A stretch of 64,000 bases of DNA from Erodium maritimum (taxonomy: Eukaryota; Streptophyta; Magnoliopsida; Geraniales; Geraniaceae), in contig OY997596.1 in assembly GCA_963921825.1 (NCBI GenBank), forward strand, positions 58,168,754 through 58,232,753. The letters run 5' to 3'. The position numbers were made by a program, and so were the translations under genes. How positions within the stretch are numbered: the stretch's first letter is position 1; every line of letters starts with the position of its first letter. Positions 45,567 to 55,331 of the stretch are shown piece after piece. The notes beneath the pieces were generated by a model, which made no database searches, was not told the origin of the DNA, and saw only the letters and a program-made list of their open reading frames with translations.

Positions 45567-47892
45567 ATGGCGGCTCTGAAGCAGCTCTACAGAGCCGCTC
45601 TCTCTTCCACTGTATCAACCCGTTCGTGTAGACCCAGAAGGTTCTCATCCTCGGTGAAAGTTCCCGAATTTGACCTAAAAGCCCCTTCTTCGCTCTTCCA
45701 CAACCCTCCCCTGCTACGCCAGGAAGGCCCCAACCCCAGGGGCAAAAACGTCCAGTGGGTTTTCCTCGGCTGCCCCGGCGTCGGAAAGGGCACCTACGCT
45801 TCTCGGCTCTCGCGCCTCCTCGGCGTTCCCCATATCGCCACCGGCGATCTCGTCCGCGACGAGCTCAACTCCGACGGCCCCCTTGCCTCTGAGGTCGACC
45901 CTTTACCTTCCTCTTTCGTTTCAGCATTAATTGCTGGTTAAAATCTATAGCTTTGATCGTTATGTGAAGAAAAAGAGGAGCAATTTTCATGCCCCAATAT
46001 CAATTTTGATTCAATTTTGGGAGTTTCTTCAGTTGACTATGAGTTCAAGGATGGCAATTAATTTTGTTTGAACATTAATTGTTACCTATTATCTATGATT
46101 CTATAGCTTGATCAGTATCTATGATTCTATAGCTTGAAAAATAAGGGAGCAATTTTCATGAAACCCATATCAACTTTGGAGCTTTAATTTCTGTTTCTTC
46201 AAGATCTGATAAGAATTTTCTGCAGTTGAGTATGAGTTGAAGAATGGAGATTAGTTGAAATTTTCCTAGAATTATGTTTTGGCATCCTAGAACTTAATTG
46301 TGTATCTATTCATTTAGGCGTAGATAAGCCTAATGAGATTCTAAGACGTTGAGGTTGATTTCAACTACTCAAACCAGGATCTTATCTTGGATTATATAGT
46401 CAAATTTAGAGTTCAGAATGTGTAAATTTTTGCTCACTTGGGTTGGTCCGGTTGAGATCAGAGGTTCGAACCCCAGTGGGTACATCTGCTTGGGAGCGGG
46501 AATGGGTGGTGTAGGTTAGGAATTAAACTAGGCTAGAGTAGGATTTCCCCGCTTTCTTGCTGATAAACAAAAAAAAAATAGAATGTGTAAATTTTACATT
46601 TTACGCTGTGGAGTATATGCTGAGAGAATTTGGAGATATTGTTATTTAGATAGTTATTATTCTTATTATTTGTTTCTGTTTGATGTAAGCTTTTGTAGTT
46701 TGTTTTTAAATATTTTGCAGCTTGCAGAGATAGTTAAGCATGGACAATTGGTTTCAGATGACATTATAATAAGTTTGTTGTCTAAACGCCTTGAAGCCGG
46801 GGAAGCTAAAGGTGAATCTGGGTTTATTCTCGATGGCTTCCCCCGAACCATAAGCCAAGCGGTGAGCCCTCTTTTGATTGATTGGTAGAATAATATATAT
46901 CGGTTTGGCTCTTTATAATATTGTTTTGATTTATTCTTTGTATTCGATTTCTGTGCATGGAGCACAAACCACAAATTCGGGCAGTCAAGAACCTCGATTT
47001 TCCCTTTTATCATCTTCCCTGTTTCGTGTTCTGTCTTTTGCCATCTTTCGACCTCAATAGTTGACCAAGTTTGACTGAGTTGGCTGAGTTTCACTTACTG
47101 AACTCTGTGGTTAAGTTTCTCCGAGTTCTAGGGAAGATATCTTGTTTTTTAGAACAATGGTTGTGCTGATTTGGATCATATATGCATAATTGTGTGCTGG
47201 TCTTGTTTTTCGCACAATACTATTTGCTTATCTACTCTCTGTTTCTTTTTCCGAGATGATGTCTTATAAATCTGATATGTGAAAATGCTCAGTAAGTGCT
47301 GATATGATCTATTCCTATGTCGAGTTTTACGGCATTGATCTATTTCTATATTGAATTCTATATCAAAATTAACTGGTTTTAGATTTTTATGTTTCAGGAA
47401 ATACTGGAGGGAGTTACAGATATCGACTTGGTAATCAACCTAAGGCTCCGTGAAGACGCTCTACTCGCCAAATGCCTCGGTCGGAGGACTTGCAACGAAT
47501 GCGGAGGAAATTACAATGTCGCCTGTATCGACATCCGCGGCGAGAACGGGAGCCCCGACATGTACATGCCTCCGCTCCTTCCGCCCGCACACTGCGCGTC
47601 GAAGCTCATCACTCGCTCTGACGACACTGCGGAAGTTGTCAAGGAACGCCTCCGTATATATAACGAAATGGTACTGATTTGGATCAAAACGACATCGATT
47701 GTCGTTGCGAAATCTTCTTATGTGGGTCTAACGTAATGTTTCCTGCAGAGTCGTCCGGTGGAAGATTTCTACCGCAGTCGCGGGAAGCTGTTGGAGTTCG
47801 ATCTCCCGGGAGGGATCCCGGAGTCTTGGCCGAAGCTGCTTCGAGCGCTAAAGTTGGATGTGCACGACGGGGAAAAATCTGCGGCCGCCTAG
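45567..47892 (+). CDS. Organellar adenylate kinase (AMP + ATP = 2 ADP)
   Basis: Complete gene of four exons: 45567-45893, 46721-46861, 47398-47670 and 47749-47892, all joined in phase 0. It encodes 294 residues. Residues 1-60 are rich in Arg, Ser and Ala with few acidic residues, consistent with a plastid or mitochondrial transit peptide. The P-loop GCPGVGKGT is at 68-76. [12 protein letters not shown] lies in the AMP-binding region, DGFPRT at 147-152, and the LID has [12 protein letters not shown] (Cys182, 188, 191). [13 protein letters not shown] carries the catalytic arginine region, and [11 protein letters not shown] is near the C terminus. The sequence matches the plant ADK1/ADK6-type long adenylate kinases. 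Intron 1 carries a SINE. The kinase balances adenylate pools in the organelle. Confidence 0.95.
46431..46579 (+). mobile_element. tRNA-derived SINE in adenylate kinase intron 1
   Basis: Flanked by perfect 16-bp duplications AGAATGTGTAAATTTT (46415-46430 and 46580-46595). It holds an A-box-like TTGGTCCGGTTGAG, a B-box GGTTCGAACCCC, the body GGGTGGTGTAGGTTAGGAAT and the 3' end TTTCCCCGCTTTCTTGCTGA followed by AAAAAAAAAA. Perfect duplications suggest a fairly recent insertion. Confidence 0.93.
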
Positions 47893-48239
47893 AAACTCGT
47901 ATAGAGTAGATTTAGAACTTTTAGGGCGTAGCTTATTCTTTGCATGCTATTTATAGAGCATGTCAATGTTGTGCAAACAAAGTGTGGAGTATTGAAACTA
48001 GTTGATATATTAGGAATGTAAATTTGTCATAAGATATGCTTGAGTGGGCAAATGTTAGCACAGATAATCCATGTAATAATGGTTACTGATATATCATCTT
48101 TTTTACTATTGGCAAGAAGAAAAATCATCAAATATTGCTTGATTTGTTCATATGTTCTAGATTATTTATTTTTATTTTCATGATCAATATGTGCAAAATA
48201 TTATCAAATGCTTAGCTGAATGAACATAGAAGTTGAGTT
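47893..48239 (+). other. 3' UTR and flank of the adenylate kinase gene
   Basis: AT-rich sequence after the stop codon; no further coding signal. Confidence 0.5.
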
Positions 48240-48570
48240 CAGAGTCTTATACTTAAATTTTGCATAAATTTGTTTCAAGATGACGATTTTACCTTTTAAA
48301 TTTTAATTCTTAATTCTTAATAAGAATAATATTCAATATTTAATTTTTCAAATCTAAATTATAAGGACATAATCTTCATTTTAAAAATTACAATAAAAGA
48401 GAAGTCCGTGTATTTTTGCAAATATATAAGACGAGGACTATTAGTTGCAAAAAATAATCTTATGGTATTTGTATTGCAATAATCCCATGCAAAAATGTGC
48501 ACTAAAAGTTTATTTTTTCGCAATTTTATGTAAATTTGTTTGGAAAAAATGATTTTACCAATTTCAAAAT
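48240..48570. mobile_element. MITE family A copy followed by a partial copy
   Basis: 48240-48485 has TTTGCATAAATTTGTTTCAA, ATGACGATTTTACC and ATAATCTTCATTTTAAAAAT in the family order, ending in TGTATTGCAATAATCCC. A second piece, about 48485-48570, repeats the AAATTTGTTTGG...ATGATTTTACC block. Left terminus missing. Confidence 0.6.
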
Positions 48571-48702
48571 TAAGTAAAAGGATAAACAACTTTCGTCTAC
48601 TGTAATTTTCTAAGACTACGGAAATTAAAGGAACATTATGTCGAACTTAGGGATGGCAATGGAGTGGGATACCCGTGCTCCGCCCCGAATAAAACACTAA
48701 TT

Positions 48703-50560
48703 CTTTTTTTTTGAAATTGCGATGTATCATTATTAATATCTTTGACTAAACATTCACGAAGGTCCAAGGAGATCTCCGTAAATTGTCAATCAATAATACA
48801 CCAATCGCCTGCATTTACGAGCTAAACAATCTGTTATGAACAAAGGTCAGTCGAAACTTCTCCAGCACCTTCAGTTTTGCTCTGCATTCCATAATGATTG
48901 AGCTCATTGGAGACATTATTAGAGCGTCCCCATTTATGGTCTGGACAACACTTAGACAGTCGGATTCGATTAAGACGGCCAGCGATCCCTCTTCATAGAC
49001 CCATGTCAACGCCTCGTTAATACTGATGATCTCATCAGCTAAGGACTCTGCTTACCAGGCATGACTATACAGCGGGCGTTAATAGCCCACCCCGTTTCAT
49101 CTTTACAAACCATCCCCCCTCCTCCGCCCAACATGCCCAAAACCGCTCCATCAACATTTATTTTTACCACCCCGACCACCGGTTTTGTCCAACGCCGTCC
49201 CGGGTTCACAACCAAAACTATCCGTCTGAAATTGGAATAACTAGCAACAGTAATTATACTTTCTGGCTGAGTCTAGAGCCTTCACCCATGTTTAGCTAAC
49301 ATAGCTATATTAAAGTCATGCATGTGTTTGAACCCCAAACCTCTCTGCAATTTATGTTTAAATAACTTTTCCCACCACTTCCATTTTATCCCTCTCCTTG
49401 TTCTTGTATCATGGCTCCACTAAAATTTATTCATCTGGGTCTCAATCTCCTGAAGTAGATGACTCGAAAGTTCATACATATCCATAGTATAAGCAGGTAG
49501 AGCCTCTGTATGACTGCTTTCAGTAAAAATTTCCTTCCCTCCTTATCCAAGTAATAATTCATCCCAAGTCCTCAGTCTAGTCACGATACGATCTTTTAAA
49601 CCCAGAAATGAGATATACATACTCCGGTCTAAAGTCGAAGGCATACGCAGATACAACCCCGGATCCTCCACTGCCTCCTCAACCTTATCTCTGGAAAAGA
49701 AAAAAACTATCATCTGCAAAAAAAAAAAAAACAAGTGCGATATAGATGGGGCATTGGGAATAATTTTACACCCTTATATTTTGCGATCTAGTTCCGCCCG
49801 CTCGATAAGACGAGCCAATCCCTCTGCACAAATTATGAACAAATAATGGGACAAGGGCTCTCCCTGTCTGATACCCCATTCCGATCAGATAGGCCCAATT
49901 CTCCGCCCTTCCGCTTCCACCTAGTGGCTAGCCGACCTTACACAGGTCATGACAAGACTCGCCCATTTGTCTCCGAAACTCATCTTGCCCAACACCTTTT
50001 TCAGGTAATTCTACTCCATCCGATCGTAAGTCTTGCTCATATCTATCTTCATGGCCATTACCCCTTGATTACCGTTCTTCCTCCCCCGAAGATAATGCAA
50101 CACCTCCCTTGAGAGAACTATTTTATCTATGATCAGTTTGTCTGCTAGAAAAGCACTCTACGGTGGCGAAATAATCTTATGAAGCAAACCTTTTATTCGA
50201 TTAATAATCACCTTACTCACCACTTTATATAAAACAATCCAAAGTGCGATAGGTCTGAACTCACTCATCTTCTTCAGTCCACTTAGAGCACCCATAGTCA
50301 TGGGCGAGATGGCGCCGGCGAGGAGAAGGCGAGAAGGACGCCGGCGAGATAGAGAGACGTTGGCGTTCTCGCCGGCAAATCTCGCTGGCGAGTTGACTGG
50401 TAACTCCCAAGAGCAATTTTTTTTTTGCCCCACAGCTCGCTGGATGCTCTTACTTTCGGGATGAGCACCCAGATTTGTATCAGTCAACCCGTTTGACAAT
50501 TTCCTCAACCCCCAGACCGCTCCACTAGTTTAAGAAGCTGAACATTATCCTCCTCCATTA
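48703..50560 (-). mobile_element. LINE (non-LTR retrotransposon), decayed, with an inserted MITE
   Basis: The T tract at 48703 marks the 3' end on the minus strand. Reading from the high end, reverse transcriptase begins with EFRPIALWIVLYKVVSKVII (about 50190-50260). Next come the palm region, [20 protein letters not shown] and the ADDS motif near 49710, which directly follows a 13-T run. Then comes an RNase H-like domain with LIESDCLSVVQTINGDAL (48815-49009 frame). Many stops and frameshifts are present, and the zinc-binding region is largely lost. The 5' end and endonuclease are absent. Confidence 0.88.
50286..50449. mobile_element. Tourist-like MITE with TTA duplication, inserted in LINE reverse transcriptase
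   Basis: 164 bases flanked by TTA on both sides (50283-50285 and 50450-50452). Termini are GAGCACCCATAG and, inverted, GAGCATCCAGCG. The interior repeats GCCGGCGAG. A 3-bp TTA/TAA duplication is the signature of PIF/Harbinger elements. It splits the LINE frame just before the RPIAL motif. Confidence 0.8.
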
Positions 50561-51796
50561 CCACCTTAACTAAGACAACATTAAAACTAGAATTAGTGGG
50601 AGCCTCCAGATTAATGAAAACTCCCCCAAAAATAGGCGTATGCCGCTATAAGCAACGCAGACACGGTATTCTTTAGTAAAAGGCGAAAGAAAAGTTCGCT
50701 ATGTCTGCATTGCACGGCTGCGTGATTTTAATCTGTGGCAAGGAGGACCTATTATATAGGGACCAGACCACTAGCCACTTCAGCTCGTAGCCGATGTGGG
50801 ACTTTTCCGTGCCTCTTAATATAACATTTACTCTCCTTTACTTTTCCACTCCCTACCAAGTATAAATTTCGGACCCTTCCATGATTGAACTCGATGCCAC
50901 TGTTAACTCCAAAACTTAGGTTTCGTACCTATGGCCTTGACATTTTAGTAATTGGGGCACTGCTCTCTTAAGTTGAACTGTTGGATCGAACCAATGAGAA
51001 TTTGATTTGCCCGTTTCGTTCGTTTATCGAATCACTTTTCAAGTGTCAAGTGCATACACCAATGTGCCCCGTGCAAAACAGAGGACGGGGGAGTCGTTGC
51101 TACTTTAGCCATGCCCGATCGAATTGGGGATGTTCCTTGAATTTCAAGCAAACCGACCACCTGAGGGGGTGCGAGAGACCATGCTAGGATCACACCCGAA
51201 TGGCCTCTCCCCATCTAAGGACCTATTGGTCGCATGCAACCTTGACGCAACCCCCAAGCGTGTTGTCAATCGCGAGACCAGTGGCCTCCGTCATGACATC
51301 CATTGGGAGATCCGCCGCCTGTGCCCAAAGATGAAAACAATCAAGATGGGGGGATGACCATTAGATGGATCCTGTTGAAACACCATGGTTCGTTTTGAAC
51401 CTTGTCCTCGGCTACATGAAGAGTTTTGTAGTGAGGATCCTCGAGGGCCACGCGCAATTGGTCACTTGATATGACGATCGCTACAACACAATCCATAAAG
51501 ACTCGAGAAGGAACAATAGATGGTCACCTAATGGAGAGATCTCAAGACAATGCAGAGGAAATCATCGGTCACTTGGTGGTGGCCCAACAACAGACAGGCT
51601 ATCAAGACTATAAAAGAAGTGGATGATATAAACGACGTTATTGAAGTACATAATTTAAACGCAACGCAACGATTTTATTGATTTTTCATACAATGGTATA
51701 GTTTTGTACTTATCCCCTAATTATAATACTTGATATATTTATGACATTATTCCTTAAAGATAATGTTAATATTTAGTATGGAAATTTCAATATAAT
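50561..51796. other. Repeat-like spacer without recognised genes
   Basis: Contains TAGCCGATGTGGGACTTTTC (about 50789), a phrase common in plant repetitive and LTR-type sequences. A GC-richer part (51040-51350) has small unrecognised frames. No domain could be named. Confidence 0.35.
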
Positions 51797-51813
51797 ATCT
51801 AATCAAACATTTA

Positions 51814-53211
51814 GAACGGCGGCTAGGGCTGCAATTCCGTCGCCGTTTCCAACTGATCCTCTTTGATTGCTCGGTGACGGAGAGGTACTGTGATATGCTC
51901 TAGCAGGTGTGGGGCTTGAGTGGTGAAGGTGCAGAGGTGGGGAACTTTGAAGTGGAGCAGGTGCAAATTTGGTTGTTGTTGGTTTTGATCGGCAACGAGA
52001 GTAGGGGAGGTTGGGGAGTCTGGCACTTTCGGATCTGCGTGCGTGACGGCTTGAGCACGGCGGGGGAAGCGACGATAGTGGGGCCTCTCCCTCTTGTTGA
52101 CGTCGACGATGTCAGGGTAAGTCGTTGGAGACTTTCTCTTGATTCTCGATTGTTTAGTGTCAGATTTTTCTCGATCGGTAGCGGGTCTCGTACTCAAGAA
52201 GCGGTCCGAGGATATCTGTGTTGCCCCACGTTCAATCGGTGGATTGGTGTGGTAGGCTGGATCGCAGACTGTGGGTACAGTATGGGGGTGGCGCTGATGC
52301 CGGCGATCACGGCGTGGGGGCAGGAGGCACGTGAACCGTGGCCACCGTCGGTGATGGCGCCGTTGGTGGTGTTTGCGCTGTCTGAGGCCGGAGGACGATT
52401 GGAGACGAAGGCGGCGCTGCTGGGAATGGAAGCACGGGAGGCTAGGGTTCCGAGAGAATTATCTTGGGCCGAGATGGGTGGACCGGGTCCCGGTTGGGTC
52501 GGGTCTGGACAGGCCCGAGTCGCAGGCGACCTGGGTTGTGGATCGGCCAGGGGCAGGGTCCCGGGTCGGGTGTCAGGGCGAGTTCGGGGACCGGGAAATG
52601 AAGGAACACCACAAACGGCGAGGGGCGGAATGCTCCCTCGCCTAGATCAATGAGTCATTCGTGGTCCAGTGGGGGTTTTGCCGGTAATACCGCCTCACTG
52701 GACGTAGGGTGACACCGATTCCACCAAATACCGGCGCGACATTCTTCAATCAGATCGGGAACCAGCAATTATACGTTTTTAAAGGCCCTAATTATCATCC
52801 GAGGGGGGGGGGGGGGGGGGCGACGTCTGCTGATTCCTCTGGAGAATGCAAAGTCCATCTGAGCCATTTCAGTTCCTGGTTACAGGACTGTCCGAGACGT
52901 CACTCTAAGGATTCAGTATTCTACTGGAGCGAACCTCAGAGTCGATTTATTTCCAATCGGAATCCCATTTCACTCGGCTTGCTCGCCCAGTGCCATTTGG
53001 TATAAGTATACTGTATCGGTATCCATGGCTTCCCTGGATGCTACCGCAGATTTCCCCTTCAACCGCCCCTATGCATCGAGCAACTTTTAGATTTCTGTTA
53101 TTGCTTTATGTTTTTTAGTTGGATTCTATCTTGTACGATGAGTACATTTATATGCTCATCATCCTATTTCATTTTCCAGTAATAATAGTACCTGTTCTTC
53201 TCAAAAAAAAA
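51814..53211 (+). mobile_element. Poly(A) retroposon of the GRTTHAD family with perfect 17-bp target-site duplication
   Basis: Flanked by ATCTAATCAAACATTTA at 51797-51813 and 53212-53228. It starts GAACGGCGGCTAGGGCTGC and ends TTCTTCTCAAAAAAAAAA. An open frame of 248 codons (51907-52653) is rich in Gly, Val, Trp and Arg and matches no family I know. The 3' part shares CGCCTCACTGGACGTAGGGT and the decayed peptide region with the copies at 44.2 and 53.8 kb. An 18-base G run lies at 52803-52820. No reverse transcriptase is encoded. Confidence 0.88.
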
Positions 53212-53228
53212 ATCTAATCAAACATTTA

Positions 53229-53782
53229 TTTGTCACTCTTACATAATTTTTTATAATATAACATTCTACTAAGCATTTATTTTCAAAATAATACTCTACC
53301 ATAACTTTTTTATAATATAATATTTTGTCAAACATTTAATCACAGCTTGGGATCTAACCGTTAACATTATGATATTTTTCCATCTAAAAAAATGTAAAAA
53401 TATCCAAAATGCCAAAATTGACTTTCATTCATTTCCAAATTTTCAAAATCTACCATAAAAAATCAAATTTGAAAATGTGAAGATCAATAAAGGGCAATTT
53501 TGACATTTTATGGTGATGGATATTTTTGACTTTTTATACTCTTTGGATAAAAAAAAGAGATTAACGGTTAGGTACCAAATTGTGGTTAAATATTTGGTAG
53601 GGTATTATATTATAAAAAAATTCATATTATGATATTATCTTGTAAATAAATATTTAACGTGATATTATATTATAAAAAATTATATCAAAATATTATTTTA
53701 CACACAAATGTTTAATAAAATATTATATTAAAATTTTACCTACTCAATATTATATGCTTGTTGCTCGCACAAATGAATAATG
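53229..53782. other. AT-rich spacer
   Basis: Repetitive TATTATATTATAAAA-like phrases recur many times; no gene. Confidence 0.45.
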
Positions 53783-53797
53783 ATCAACTCTATCCAT

Positions 53798-55005
53798 GTT
53801 TTATGGTTTCAGACTTGATTGCAACCATGATTTAGGCATTGCGTGTGGGGTTTTGATCATACCATTGTCTCTTCTATTGGGGCTTCTGGTGTGGGGTTCG
53901 AGCATTAAAGATGAGATTGAGGGCGGTAAGAATCTCCACAACCACTTGTGGCAGCGACACCACCTCTCTCCAGCAGTAATGGTACCGGAGTTCCCTTTTC
54001 GGCTCATTGGGTAAGTCCCCTCCTTTTTGATCGACGTTGGGTCCGTTCGGGATCTCAGTGGTGGCGGAGGTAGGGAAAGTCCTCTCTGCGCAGGAGATAG
54101 CAGGTTTTCCTCATATGACATCAACATCGGGAGGAAGAGGGATTCGTTTTTGGGGTCTAACGAGGCAACCACGAGGCCTCGATCGCCGGATTTGTGGCCT
54201 TTTAGAATTCGTCTCGTCGTTGGTGGCGGAACATCACGGTGGAGGGGATGGAGCACCGGCTGGACACAAGGGCGGCCAAATGTGGCAGTGACGTGAGGGA
54301 CACGAGACGTATAAGGTTCCAAGCCAAATACCTCACGAGTTGGGCCCTCAGCTTCCCTTGATGGGCTGGGTCCTAGTGGAAGTCGGAAACCAGGCCCATA
54401 GAAATCAATATCTGTCCCGTAGCGAGGTGGGGAGGCCTATATGCTTTCTGAATCGGGCGGGTGGGTTGACCCGAGGCCATTCGGTACAAGGGTATCCAAG
54501 TTTGAAACTGGGTCAGGTAGGATCCATCCACACGATCAGAAGGGTACTCAATTGCAACAGCGGGGGACTATAAGCACCATCGCCTCTCCGAATGAGTATG
54601 AAGTGGTCCAGTAGCGGTTGAACAGTATCACCGCCCCCATTGGACGTAAGGTGGCAGAGGTCCCACCAAGATCTGGTATGGTACTCCCTTACCTTCTCGG
54701 AGGCCAATAATCCTGCGTTATGTAGCCCTATTTTTATCATTCCAGGGAGGATGACGCACGCTGACATCCTGGAGGAGCATTCAGTCTGTCACAATACCTC
54801 TTCAGAAATGAGTCCACTCTACTCTAGCTTTCAGTCCAAATTTGTCGTATTGATGTTGACAGACGCTACCGTAATATCCCCTTTAAAACATCTCAACCAA
54901 ACGGTTCAGTACAATTTTCTCAGTATTCTATGGTGTTTAGTGATGCTCTTGTCATTCATTATTTTACTTTTATAATATCAAATCGTTCTTCGGCAAAAAA
55001 AAAAA
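53798..55005 (+). mobile_element. Poly(A) retroposon of the GRTTHAD family with diverged target-site duplication
   Basis: Flanks ATCAACTCTATCCAT (53783-53797) and ATCAGCTCTAGCCAT (55006-55020) differ at two of 15 positions. The 3' third matches the other copies: TTGGACGTAAGGTGGCAGAG, GGATGACGCACGCTGACATC. The frame 54640-54975 reads NNPALCSPIFIIPGRMTHAD. It ends in a long A tract. The 5' two thirds do not obviously match the 51.8-kb copy. Confidence 0.78.
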
Positions 55006-55020
55006 ATCAGCTCTAGCCAT

Positions 55021-55331
55021 AGTAGTGAAAGGGGCAAAAACGCACCGTCCTGGGCCGTTTCGGTGCCAAGGAGGCCCGAGAAACTGGATCAAAGGTATGG
55101 ACGAAAGAGATGATAGATGGATCACCATATCATATCATGTGATGTGATGATTTATTTATTGATTTATTTGTTTGATTTTCAATAAATGCGTAGTGTATTG
55201 TGGCAGGTACAGATAGGTTCGGACCACGTAATCGGACAGGTCGGAGGAGGTCGGAAAAAAGTAGAGCTTCCCCAATTTCTTCGCTCGGAGGAGAGACTCA
55301 ACCTCGCTCTCGGGTTGTAGGAAGATTTAAG
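55021..55331 (+). promoter_or_regulatory. Promoter and leader of the RFI2-type gene
   Basis: Short region between the retroposon and the ATG at 55332. Contains TGGGCCG (site II-like, near 55051). The leader is GA-rich. The retroposon therefore ends within about 330 bases of the start codon. Confidence 0.4.

Noticed and set aside
46431..46579. tRNA gene (A- and B-box-like sequences with GGTTCGAACCCC)
   Set aside because: No cloverleaf can be closed, a poly(A) tail follows and perfect flanking duplications mark a SINE insertion. The same reasoning applies to 9631-9808 and 42620-42803.
51907..52653. Open frame of 248 codons as a host gene
   Set aside because: It lies wholly inside a retroposon defined by a 17-bp duplication, is composition-biased and matches no family I recognise.
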